Source of the DNA: Oncomelania hupensis
Taxonomy: Eukaryota; Mollusca; Gastropoda; Littorinimorpha; Pomatiopsidae
Direction of reading: 5' to 3'
NCBI GenBank assembly: GCA_036898135.1
Contig: CM072514.1
Coordinates: 7,199,637-7,263,636 of the forward strand
Length of the DNA stretch: 64,000 nt
The notes under the pieces are model-generated. The model saw only the letters and a program-made list of their open reading frames with translations. It was not told the origin of the DNA and did no database searches. Positions 36,191 to 47,003 of this stretch are shown piece after piece. The position numbers and the translations under genes were made by a program. Each line of letters begins with the position of its first letter. Within the stretch, counting starts at the first letter, position 1.

Positions 36191-37151
36191 ATGTCAGACC
36201 CAGTAGCCTTGAGATTGCGCTTCATGGAATTAGGAAAAGCTTCACACTTAGCAGGAGGAGATCTAATTGCGTATATAAATGCAGAGGTAGAGAAACAGGA
36301 GGCTAAGGCAGAGAGAGCAGCAGAGAGAGAACAGAAGAAACTAGACAGAGAAGCAGCTGAGAGAGAAGCAGAACGAGAACAGAAGAAAGCAGAATTAGAA
36401 GCAGAGAGAGAACAAAAGAAAGCAGAATTAGAAGCAGAGAAAGAACAAAAGAAAGCAGAATTAGAAGCAGAGAGAGAACAGAAGAAATTAGAGCTAGAAG
36501 CAGAACAGAAGAAAGCAGAATTAGAAGCAGAGAGAGAACAGAAGAAACTAGAACTAGAAGAAGAAGGTAGGCGATTGGAGTATCAGCGGGCAGAAAAAGA
36601 AAAAGACAGACAGCATGAGTTAGAAATGAGGAGATTAGGAGCCTCAAGTTCTGCCACAACCCCTCCCCACTCAGATCAACTAGAGGTAGCCTCCAATCCT
36701 GTATTAGGTATGCCATTCCCACTGGGACCATTCAACGAAAGAGAAGGTCTAGATCTCTACCTAACTAGGTTTGAGCGTCTAGCGACAGAGTACAAACTAG
36801 ACCCCACCCATTGGTCTTTTAAGCTTATTCAAGGGCTTATAGGAAAGGCATATGGCATCTACAGTAAGCTACCGACGGACAGAGTGACTGACTATCACAA
36901 AGTAAAAGAGGCACTCCTAACGGGATTCGAACACACAGGAGAATGCTACCGGCAAAAATTCCGCACCAATCGGACAGTGAAAGGAGAGCTATGCGCAGTT
37001 CGCGGATCGGTTGTCCACAATGCTAGATAAGTGGATTAGCCAGTTAGCCACGGCTAAGACATATAATGGACTGACACAACTGTTAGTGTGGGTACAGCTA
37101 CGGGAAACCATGACCACCCGAGCTGAAAACATTCTCAGTAGAGCAGTAGAG
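36191..37151 (+). CDS. Element A gag (N-terminal part), frameshifted
   Basis: The ATG at 36191 starts MSDPVALRLRFMELGKASHL. A long coiled coil of REQKKAELEAE repeats follows (about residues 35-135), then a capsid segment (GPFNEREGLDLYLTRFERLA ... HWSFKLIQGLIGKAYGIYS). A one-base shift near 36985 ends this frame at 37030. The other frame continues with SYAQFADRLSTMLDKWISQL to about 37151, where an RTE LINE interrupts it. Gag continues at 39187. The coil-plus-capsid layout parallels element B. Confidence 0.85.
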
Positions 37152-39181
37152 TAGATGTCAACACCATGACCACCACCTTCAACTCAGCTGTGACAGATGC
37201 CGAAACTGAGATCTTGGCAAGCACCGACCAAAGAAGAAGCCGTGGATCACACCTGAACTTTTGGATCTGTGTGATAAACGAAGAGAAATAAAAAAGAAAA
37301 AGAACACCTCAGAGGGAGCTGATGTCTACCGAAAAATCAACAATGACATCCAAAAAGGCATGCGCACAGCAAAGGAGAACTAGATAGAAGGTCAATGCCA
37401 GGAAATAGAGAACAGTCTGACCAAGAACAACAGCAAAAAGGCCTACCAGACTGTGAAACGGTTGACAAGTGTTAAACACCCCAAAGTCTCCACGATCCAA
37501 TGCAAGTCTGGCATATGCCTTACAGAAGAACAAGAAGTCTTGGACAGATGGAAAGAGTACTGCTCTGACCTTTACAACCATACACCAAATGGACACCCAT
37601 CAGTTCTAGCATGTCCCGAGAACAGAGAAGAAGAAGAAATCCTCCCAATTCTCCGGGAAGAAGTCGAGGCAGCAGTGCAATCGCTGAAGAAAGGGAAGTC
37701 AGCAGGAGTGGACAACATACCCGCGGAACTGCTACAAGCAGGAGGAGAAGCGATGATTGATGCCCTCACCATTCTCTGTAACAAGATCTGGCAGAGTAAG
37801 GAGTGGCCTATACCATGGACCCAGTCGCTTGTCATCACTCTTCCCAAAAAAGGTAACCTTCAGGAGTGTGAAAATTACCGCACCATCAGCCATCCCAGCA
37901 AGGTCCTCCTGAAAATAATACTCAACAGGTTGAAACCCCAAGCTGAACAAATCATAGCTGAAGAAAAAGCAGGTTTCAGGCCAGGGCGATGTACCACTGA
38001 AGAGATTTTCAACATGAGAATAATCTGTGAGAAATACCTACAGCACCAACAACATCTATATTATGTGTTCATAAACTTCAAGAAGGCGTTTGACCGAATC
38101 TGGCATGCGGCTCTATGGGCAACAATGAAAGTGTACAACATCAGCCCTAAAATTATTGAAGTCATCAAAAGCCTGTATGACAAGGCTACCAGTGCAGTCC
38201 TCCATAACAGCGTCATCGGGAACTGGTTCAGAACAACAATCGGTGTGCATCAAGGATGCCTACTCTCTCCAACACTCTTCAACATCTTCCTAAAGCGCAT
38301 CATGTCAGATGCTCTTGCAGATCACGAAGGCACAGTCAGCATAGGGGGTAGAGCAATCTCCAATCTTCGTTTTGCGGATGATATTGATGGATTGGCTGGA
38401 GAGGAACAAGAACTTGAAGAGCTGGTACAGAGGCTTGACACCACCTCCAGAGCTTATGGAATGGAAATAAATGCAGAGAAGACCAAAATGATGACCAACA
38501 ACACCAATGGCATAAACACGGACATCAAAGTCCAAGGCCAATCCCTCAACACAGTGCATAGCTTCAAATATTTAGTAGCCATTGTAACAGACAATGGGTC
38601 CCGACAGGAAGTTCTCTCCAGGATCGCACAAACAACTGCTGCCCTGACAAGGTTGAAGCCCATTTGGAAAGACAGGACCATCAGTCTACATTCCAAAGTA
38701 AGACTGCTGCGCTCCCTTGTCATCTCTATCTTCCTATATGCTTGCGAAGCATGGACCCTCACAGCAGATCTACAACAAAGAATACAAAGCATGGAGATGA
38801 GGTGCTACAGAAGACTTCTGGGCATTTCCTATACCCAACACATCACCAACGACGAAGTCCGACAGGCCATCACACAAGCCATTGGACAACACAATGACCT
38901 GCTCACAGTGGTGCAGAAACGGAAACTTCGATGGTATGGACACGTCACCAGATCATCAGGCCTTGCAAAGACCATTCTGCAAGGCTCAGTGCAAGGAGGT
39001 AGAAGAAGAGGGAGACCGAAAAAGAGGTGGAATGACAACATTCGAGAATGGACTGGTTTGACACTGAGCGAAGCCATCAGGGCTGCTGAGGACAGAGAAA
39101 GATGGAGTATGCTGGTTAAACGATCATCTGTGGTGCCCCTACGACCTCCGGTTTACGGGACAGGATAGGATAGGGATAGGA
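37152..39181 (+). mobile_element. RTE-like LINE inserted in element A gag
   Basis: The RT frame is largely intact. One stop (TAG at 37381) precedes the 571-codon ORF from 37453. Motifs are KGKSAGVDNIPAELL, LITLPKKG-like and KAGFRPGR, then INFKKAFDRIWH, GVHQGCLLSPTLFN and the catalytic FADDID. The C-terminal domain is RRLLGISYTQHITNDE ... RKLRWYGHVTRSS ... RGRPKKRWNDNI. It ends with a GGATA-repeat tail. The endonuclease is missing (5' truncation). TAGAG occurs at both junctions (37147-37151 and 39182-39186), a probable 5-bp target duplication. Gag resumes in register after it. This is the longest copy of the family that is scattered through the window. Confidence 0.93.
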
Positions 39182-39957
39182 TAGAGCAGGGCGCGGAAAG
39201 ACTGGATGATCTGGTCAAGGTCGCAAATAGGTACTTGGCCGCCCACGGAGAAGCCAAGAGCTTCAGGCAAGACCTAAAGCCTTACGGGAAAGAGGTACAG
39301 AAACGAAGCCCTCACCGGGAAGAGCGCACCGCGAATCGGCCAAATCACCCCAGACCTGTGCAAAATAAAGGACCCAACGCGGAATTCGGAAAAAGGGGTT
39401 CCGCAGAACAGGAACGGTATTTTTCGTTCTGCAACAGGAATAATCACTCCACCGCGGAATGTTTCAAGTTGGCTGCACAACGTAGGAACGAGCGCGAAAG
39501 CCGTCCAGCTCATAGAGTTTTAACTCAAAGCAGCGGTAACAAGCCACACCCCATCGGAGATCACCCATCGGTGACAGACACGGTCACGGTCAACGGTAAA
39601 GAAGTGAACTGTCTGTATGACACAGGTCTATCATACGAGCGATAGTTAGCGAATCTCTTGTATCGCGCGCGTACTTGACGGACAAGACAATCGAACTACA
39701 AGGAGCAGATTTGACGAAACCGATGACCACTTGCCCAATAGCTTGGATAGAAGTAGAGAGCAGATACGTCACAGGACGAATCCAAGCAGCTGTTTTACAG
39801 AAACCCCTGTATGATCTAGTGCTAGGATGTAGGTATGTGTTTTTAGGCACGCCCCCTAAAACTGTAGAGATAGCTGCAGTGCAAACCAGGGCCCAGGCTA
39901 AAACCCAACCACCCCAGCCCGAGTTAGCCCCAAATCCAGGACTCGAAGAGATCAAAA
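39182..39957 (+). CDS. Element A gag C-terminus and protease, frameshifted
   Basis: After the LINE, gag resumes with GAERLDDLVKVANRYLA. A degenerate zinc knuckle follows, FSFCNRNNHSTAEC, in which the first cysteine of the CX2CX4HX4C pattern is phenylalanine. The protease follows with CLYDTGLS (DTG). A frame change near 39630 ends the ORF at an early TAG, and the remaining protease (SLVSRAYLTDKTIELQ ... PLYDLVLGCRYV) reads in another frame up to a SINE at 39958. Confidence 0.82.
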
Positions 39958-40252
39958 AAAGGTGAAAGGTAAAGGTGGTCCCATAGCCTTGTGGCCGTAG
40001 GGGAGCGTGATGTTGGAGATCACACTTATCTTGGGCCAGCGTAATGAGGGTGATGCCCATCTCTCTCCCTCGCTGCTTTACCTTCCCCACCCTTAAGAGA
40101 GTAGGTATTCAGTCACAGTTGAGTCAACTGGGGGCGTTGTTATTTGTCGCTTCACGTTTTGCGGTCACCCATCCAAGTGCTAACCGCACTGGACGGTGCT
40201 TAACTTGCGACACAGTAGCGAGTGCTCCAACCACTGCGCTATCCGACACCCC
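39958..40252 (-). mobile_element. tRNA/5S-type SINE, copy 3, inserted in element A pol
   Basis: This is the reverse complement of the SINE at 19168-19462. It is flanked by ATCAAAA at 39951-39957 and 40253-40259. It separates the protease and integrase parts of element A. The open frame across it (40044-40253) is non-coding SINE sequence. Confidence 0.92.
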
Positions 40253-40259
40253 ATCAAAA

Positions 40260-40768
40260 GATGAAAACAGCACAGAAAGCGGACGCCTTGATAGCCAAGT
40301 GCTTCCAGAAGCTACCCAAGGCGCACCCACCCCCGCACAAAGGAGACAAGGAGATGGAGATCACACTCAATTAGTACTACCAGCCACCCTTCGAGCCCAA
40401 GTACTAGAATTAGGCCACAGCATGCCACTCAGCGGACACATGGGAATTGGAGCCACAGTACAGAGAATCAGCGCACACTACTATTGGCCAGGAATCACGG
40501 AGGATGTCAAGCGCTACGTGAAATCTTGTCACCAATGTCAACGATATTCCCGGCGCCATCACACCGTACCAGTTACCTTAGGACCGTCAGTAGTAGTCGG
40601 CGTGCCATTCCAGCAAGTCTTAGTAGACATAGTAGGACAACTGCCCATGACCAAGAAGCGGAACAGATTTATACTCACACTCGTCGACGCTTGCTCGATG
40701 TGGTGCGAAGCAGTCCCGTTGCCAGCGATCGACACCAGGAAGATTGCAGATGCACTCATCGCCATCTT
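40260..40768 (+). CDS. Element A integrase, first part
   Basis: The HHCC finger is LSGHMGIGATVQRISAHYYW .. KSCHQCQR. The first catalytic Asp is in VLVDIVGQLP, followed by ILTLVDACSMWCEAVPLPAI. The frame is interrupted after DALIAIL by a second SINE (about 40769-41155). Confidence 0.88.
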
Positions 40769-41155
40769 GGGGTGGCCTCGTGGTGCAGTGGATAAGTCGC
40801 CGGTTTCCTATGCCGAAGGTCGCGGGTTCGATTCCCGCAAGGGGCGAACGTATGTGACTTAGGTACGAGACTATTGAGGTCACCGAGGGTTTTCTCCGGG
40901 CACTCCGGTTTCCTCCCTCCCCTCAGTAATGGTACAGGATGCAGTCAATTCACAATTTTCAAAATTAAAAATTCGATTTTCTTTTCGTCTTCCAATAGCG
41001 ATTTCTCTGCCTTTACACCACCTGTTTGATTGATGTATGTGTATTTGGTGTGTGAGGGTAAATGAGACAGGTGAGCGTGTATGTTGGTATAGATCGCTGC
41101 ACTTTGAGCCTTGGGGAAAGGCGCGTACATAGCATCCTGTACTATTATTATTATA
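40769..41155 (+). mobile_element. tRNA-Arg-like SINE with perfect B box, inserted in integrase
   Basis: The head has an A box (TGGTGCAGTGGATAAGTCGC), an anticodon-loop-like TTTCCTA (CCT, as in tRNA-Arg) and a perfect T-arm, GCGGGTTCGATTCCCGC. The 5' and 3' acceptor strands do not pair, so it is not a functional tRNA. The body holds GGGTTTTCTCCGGGCACTCC, a conserved-looking core, and the element ends in an ATT-repeat tail (41142-41153). I could not fix a target duplication. Confidence 0.85.
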
Positions 41156-41890
41156 AAAGAGTGGGATTCCCGGACAGCATTAGAACGGACAACGGATCTC
41201 AGTTCACCGGCCGCCTGATGCAAGAAGTGTTCGAGTTGATACAAGTTCATCACATTCGTACACCACCGTACCACCCAGCCAGCAACGGACAAGTAGAAAG
41301 ACTGAATGGAACCCTTTTCCCCATCCTAAGGAAAGTCGCCGACGACAACCCGGAATGTGAATGCGGCACTGTTCGCATACCGAGAAACGCCCCAAGCAGC
41401 CACGGGCTACACCCCGTCAACATTGCTATTCGGCAGACGTCTAGCAGGACCGCTAGAAGCCCTACGCAGAAGTTGGATGGAAGCAAAGATAGACGACACA
41501 CCCAGAGGTGCCACCAAGTACGTCGCAGACCTGCAGGAAACCCTCAAAGCAACGTGGAAGGAAGCTGGTGAAGCACTGAAGAAGGCAAGAGCCCGTCAGG
41601 CGAAGTACTATAACCGCCACGCGAAGGACCGAGAACTGCAAGTCGGCGATCAAGTGCTACTCTTATTTCCAAGTGGAACCAACAAGCTGGACATCGCTTG
41701 GAGAGGACCGTCCCGGGTGACTGCCGAGAAGTTTAAGACAGTCTACAAAGTAGAGGTAAACGGGAGAGCCCGATACCACCACATCAATCTCCTCAAGAAA
41801 TATACCGCCCGACCAGCGACCCCCAGCACTCACAATTTGCTAGCCATCGCTATCGCGGAAGAAGGAGAAAGCATGGAGACCAATGCAGTA
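41156..41890 (+). CDS. Element A integrase, second part
   Basis: The core continues with IRTDNGSQFTG (second Asp) and ASNGQVERLNGTL (catalytic Glu). A frame change lies near 41350-41360. ALFAYRETPQAATGYTPSTL and the C-terminal DQVLLLFPSGTNKLDIAWRG follow. It reads straight on into RT in one ORF (41357-42544), which fixes the integrase-then-RT order. Confidence 0.9.
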
Positions 41891-43404
41891 GAGTATCCCC
41901 TGCATTCCAAAGAAACCTACAAAGACGTGATACTTAACGGAGACCTAGCCGCCAAACAGCAACAGCAAGTACTACAGGTCATTCCACAACATCAGACTGT
42001 GCTCACAGACCGACCAGGGAGGACAGACCTCGTCGAAGTAACCTTAACGGTGACCGACCCAACACCCGTCCGCCAGAAACTCTACTCGATGCCACTGTCG
42101 CAGCAGCGAGCCATCAAGGAAGAGATAGACACCTTTCTGGCAGCTGGAATCATCTCAGAGTCTACTTCACCCTACAGCGCAGGCATGGTATTGTTGCGAA
42201 AACCCAACGGAGAGCACCGACTGTGCATCGACTTCAGACTCCTGAATGCCGTAACGCAGTTCCAGCCAGAGCCACTCCCGGACCAGACCGATCTATTTGC
42301 CAAGCTACAGCGAGCGAAGTACTTCTCACGCATCGATCTCAGCAAAGGATACTATCAAATACCAGTACAACCGCAAGTCCGAAAGTACCTAGCGTTTAGC
42401 ACTATGGAAGGACACTTCGAGTTCAATGTACTTCCATTCGGACTCAACAACGCATCCAGGATCTTTAGCGCCATGATGCGAAAACTCCTGGCACCCCTGC
42501 GCAGCGCGCAACTACACACTCGTTTATGGACGACATCATCATAGCAACACCTACGTGGGAGGAACATGTCACGCTCCTACAACGACTTCTCGCCCGCCTC
42601 AGAGACACTGGATTGATGGCAAGACCCAGGAAGTGTCAGATTGTGTTCACAGAACTAGAATTTACCATCAGTCAAGGAAGCCTGCGACCGGTAGAAAAGA
42701 CAGTGAAACGTCTGCTCGACGCTCCTAGGCCCAAGACCAAGAAGGAAGTGCAGTCGTTTCTAGGACTCTGTGGCTTCTACCAGAAGTTCATCCCCAACTA
42801 CAACAGCATCGCCGTGCCACTGACAAATGGAACCCGGAAAACCGCCCCGGACACAGTCATTTGGACAGCCGAATGCGAGACAGCATTCCAAACCCTCAAG
42901 GACAAAATGACATCGGCGCCAGTACTCCATCTACCAGATTTGACACAGCCATTCGTTCTACGCACCGACGCCAGTGACTTAGGCCTCGGAGCAGTACTGC
43001 TACAGCGCGACCCCAAGAACCCAGAGACGCTATTCCCTGTCGCCTACTTATACGCCAGCAGAAACCTGAGACCCGCCGAGACCCACTACGCCACGTCGAA
43101 GAAAGAATGCCTTGGACTAGTCTGGGCCATACAGAAATTTCAACTCTACCTGTATAGGACCCACTTCACAGTTCAGGTGGACCACCAACCACTATCGTTC
43201 CTGGCAGTCTCCAAATCCTTGAACTCGCGCCGGATGAGATGGACACTCACCCTTCAGGCATACTCTTTTCAAATCGAGTACATCCCCGGCAAAGAGAACC
43301 ACGGAGCCGACTACCCGAGTCGCCATCTCGGGGAGGACACAACAGCTGTCGCCCACCCAACCAAACTAAGGGCCACAACACCAGAATTCGTCCACGTCCA
43401 TTAA
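41891..43404 (+). CDS. Element A reverse transcriptase and RNase H
   Basis: RT motifs are LCIDFRLLNAVT, FSRIDLSKGYYQIPV and LPFGLNNASRIF. A small deletion just before the MDDIII box shifts the frame near 42520, so the catalytic block starts a new ORF. RNase H follows with LRTDASDLGLGAVLLQ, KKECLGLVWAI and QVDHQPLSFL, ending ..GKENHGADYPSR. A stop lies at 43402-43404. The copy is inactive. Confidence 0.9.
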
Positions 43405-43571
43405 AACCCGTTCCCTAGTGTCCATAGCTACCTGGCATAGCATTGCAGCTCAGGTAGAGCATTTTAACTAGTGGGTAAATAGAACCCTAGGATAGTGCAG
43501 TGTTAAACTAGGCTCTGTAGTAGAAAAAGGTCGACTCCAATAGTCATCGCCTTTTTTCAGTTGAGGGAGCC

Positions 43572-43912
43572 TGTAACAAGAGCCCCGTTTCCACTGCCTT
43601 TGAGCTTTTGCTTGTTTAGTCAGTGTAGGCTTATAAGGTTACTGTTAGTCTAAAGCAGACGACAGAAGTGATCATGCGTAACACAGTTGTAGCTTGATGC
43701 ACGCACAGTTAGTTACATCATCGCAGCCTACGATGGTGTTTTGAATTTTACAGCCACTCAGATTTCTTCAGCAAAACAGAACACAGCTAGGTTAGATAGA
43801 ACCAGTTTTGGGTGATTCAAGCAAAGAGGTAGAAAGTCAGTCTTCGTTGAAACGCTGAGCAGTACACAGTACACTCAAGCAGAAATCTCTCTCCTGAGAA
43901 GACTAGACAGCA
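43572..43912 (+). repeat. Probable 3' LTR start of element A
   Basis: TGTAACAAGAGCCCCG at 43572 follows a purine-rich GTTGAGGGAGCC, the right position for a polypurine tract and LTR. It is cut at 43912 by the solo LTR. A matching 5' LTR was not found before 36191, so its right boundary is unknown. Confidence 0.45.
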
Positions 43913-44824
43913 TGTAACGAAAGGGGTTATTTCAAGAAACTGCGTGTATGCGTGCGTGAATATTCTGCGTGTTCTCCCGTCTCACACTCCCTCACTCTCA
44001 AGAATACTTTTGTCGTCACTCCCCCTTTCTATTACTAGAAAATAAACAATAATCAACAAAGTTCACATAAGTACAAACCACCCAATCAATAATATGGAAA
44101 AAATATATATATATAGTTTTGTACTCACGTACTTTGTAGAAACAATCCGTGAATTAAATATACCATTCACAAATCACACACATAAAGTTCCAAGGAGATA
44201 ATCCGGGAGATTGTACACTGATCTCACAAACCCACAAATAATATTCCAGAAAGACAATCCAAGAATCACCATTCACTATAACACCAATATCGACCTGGTC
44301 ACCGTCGACAGAGAGAGATTCCCCCAATAGTCTCATGGAGGTTAGGAATTGATGTGTCCTTCTTTGTCTCTAATCTCTATCTTTGTCTATACGCTATCCT
44401 CCTTCACGCTGTTGCTGCTGCTGCTGTGGCCGCTGCCGCTGTTGCTGCTGCTGCTGAGGTGGCAGTGGTTGCCACTGCTGCTGATGTGGTAGCGGTTGCT
44501 ACTGTTGCCGATGTGGTAGCGGTGGCTACTGCTGCTGATGTGGTAGCGGTTGCTACTGTTGCCGATGTGGTAGCGGTTGCTACTGCTGCTGATGTGGCTA
44601 TGTTTGGGTGCTCGTCTTCTTCTTCGTCTTCTTCTTTGGCTTCTTCTCTGGCTCCTTCTTTATGCTTCCACCCTTCTTCTTCTCCTTCTTCTTCTCCTTC
44701 TTCTTCCTCCTTCGTGAGCTTTGTCTCCGTCTTGACTTTCTTCCTTTTCTTCTTCTTCTCCTTCTCCTTTACTTCTTCTTTCTTCTTCTTCTTCTTTCTT
44801 CTTCTTTCTTCTTCTTCTTCTTCT

Positions 44825-44855
<31 letters not shown>

Positions 44856-46998
44856 TCTTCTTCTTTCTTCTTCTTCTTCTCCTTCTTCTTCTTCTTCTTC
44901 TTCTTCTTCTTCTTCTTCTTCTTCTTCTTCTTCTTCTTCTTCTTCCTCTTCCTCTTCTTACTTCTCCTTCTTCTCTCTTCTTCTTCCTCGAGGCCCCTCA
45001 GCCGGAGACTTCTGCAGACGCAGCTGCTAGAAGTACAACACACACAACGACCACTCCTTGGTCCAGTCACAAGAAGAATGCAACATTTTTTTGACTACAT
45101 GTAATTGGTGAACCGTCACATGACTAGCTCAACCAATCAGAAATTAGTAATCCATAAAAATATTATAATTTATATCTTCTCACAGGAAGATACTTGTCAC
45201 CGCCACGACTCTCTCCGGGCAGACGCCACAAACAGACAACTTCCACACGCAGACAACCCAGAAAGAATGACGATTACCCGCAGACGGAAGTGATGAAAAC
45301 ACAACGAATATATATACAACTTTCAAGCTATTTATTCATTCATACCACACACTCATACACATACAACATTTACACATGAAACGAGAAAAATGGTGATGGA
45401 ACAATCAATGGGTCGATGAACAATGAAATGGAATGTCAGATGAACGAGGGTCGCTAATCAACCACGTCTAAGTATCGACTGTGCACTGCAAATGTCCGAA
45501 CACAGGGGGGGGGGGGGGGGTCGAGTATCAAGAGGGGGACAACAAGGAAAAAGCCGACCTGATAGTAGGGCGTCCCCGTTGATGTCTCCGTGAAAGTATC
45601 TGCCCCTCCTCGTGGTTGTCACCGGACTGTCGCTGTGGATTCCAGGCGTAGTGGTGTCGCCACTCCCTCCCGCCGCTGACGATGATGATGATGATGATGA
45701 CGCTGTAGTTGCGGCAGCCCTGCCACCGTCGACGCCTCCCAGCCTGACTCCTCCAGTCGGCTAACACTGTGACGTCGAGGCCAGGTTCCGTGCACAGACG
45801 TCACAACCACCGCGGGAAAGGTGGGGTTGTGGAACAATGAAGATGTACACAAACGTGGACGTGGACGAACGGGTGGTGATGATGATGCTGGGTCCACACG
45901 ACCAAATGTCGTCGTCGTTGTCGCGCGACGCTGGTCAACGTTGATCCGCGTTACCCAGTGACGAGCTGATGAATACGACGAACTTTCGAACCTGCAACAT
46001 GCTTGTCGTATTGTTAATGTCATGTCCACCTGATTCTGTCCCCCTCCCTCCTCACACTCTCCCCCCCTACTACACCAACTAATTCCTGTATCTTGAGGAA
46101 GCGCCACTGCTGTCCACTTCACTTCCCTTGACTACTATTACTGTCACTTGTAATCAAACACATAATTCAAAAACTAAATGACATTATGAATGCATGAAAT
46201 GAACAATGCTGCAAATGAATACATGTAATCATCAACACATTATCCATCTTGAGCAACCGCAACCTCGACAACAGCAACCACTTCCATCCTACCTTCATCA
46301 CACTTCACCCCCATTCTCCTCCCTCCAGTCACACTCTTCCTTTCGTCTGCCTCTCCTCAGTGCAACCATCCTTCCCCCAGCCTCACGCACAGCTATCGTT
46401 CAACACCCCAACAGCCGGCCATCGGTCATTAGCACAGTAAAGGAAGATAACACCATCACACTTACCCACACGGCTCGAATGTAAAAGTACCTGTAGCTAG
46501 CCCTTTCCACTGCTTGCCTACACAGTACTCCAAGTAAGGTATTCCAGTGCGTAATAATTCCCGTTAGTGGACAAAACCTCTACACTAACTTACCACAACA
46601 CAAAACTTAGTTATTTGCTCTACTCTTTCTCGAGCTTGCTACCACAACTGTAACATTTCCCACTAGGTTTTCTTTTAGAACCAGTTATTATTTACGTTAA
46701 CAACTGTCCCACCCTTACTTCCAGAACAAAACACCCAGAGAATCAAGACCGCACGTCTTCCCTGTTTCTCTGCAAAACGAGTTCTGACTACAGTGAACAA
46801 ATTCCAAAACTGGCTGGCCGAGCTCTGCTGTTCAAAATCACACTTTCCACGCATAACCTAACATACGACAGCGCACAGTTACTACCCCAACTCATTAACT
46901 CTCCACCCACACTTTCTACCCGGTTTCATCACAGGCTGCCCTGTGACAATACTACAAACAGTCATCGGACCGAAATATTATAAACCCGGTCCGTGACA
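43913..46998 (-). mobile_element. 3.1-kb solo LTR with CAGCA duplication
   Basis: The segment begins TGTAACGAAAGG and ends CGGTCCGTGACA. The same end sequences define the element B LTR, so it is the same superfamily in the same orientation. CAGCA is present at 43908-43912 and 46999-47003, a 5-bp target duplication. There is no internal pol, so it is a solo LTR, unusually long at 3086 bp. It holds a GCT/GTT-rich stretch (44409-44600), a (CTT)n tract (44740-44960) and a poly-G run (45507-45520). Confidence 0.85.
44740..44960. repeat. (CTT)n tract inside the solo LTR
   Basis: The CTT/TTC-rich sequence yields long open frames of Ser, Phe or Leu on one strand and Lys/Glu/Arg on the other. None is a gene. 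Confidence 0.9.
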
Positions 46999-47003
46999 CA
47001 GCA

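Noticed and set aside
36303..36731. Leu/Ser-rich minus-strand ORF of 142 codons
   Set aside because: It is the antisense shadow of the Glu/Lys-rich gag coiled coil of element A.
37309..39077. Several minus-strand ORFs over the RTE LINE
   Set aside because: They are antisense shadows of the reverse transcriptase ORF.
40044..40253. N-terminal extension of the element A integrase ORF
   Set aside because: This part is the antisense of the inserted tRNA/5S SINE, not pol sequence. The same is true of the start of the 24537-26018 ORF.
40769..40846. A genuine tRNA-Arg gene
   Set aside because: A and B boxes and the T-arm are good, but the acceptor strands do not pair and the sequence continues into a SINE body with an ATT tail inside an integrase ORF.
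44354..45094. ORFs of poly-Ser, poly-Leu, poly-Phe or poly-Lys over 130-246 codons
   Set aside because: They are products of GCT and CTT repeats inside the solo LTR, open on both strands.
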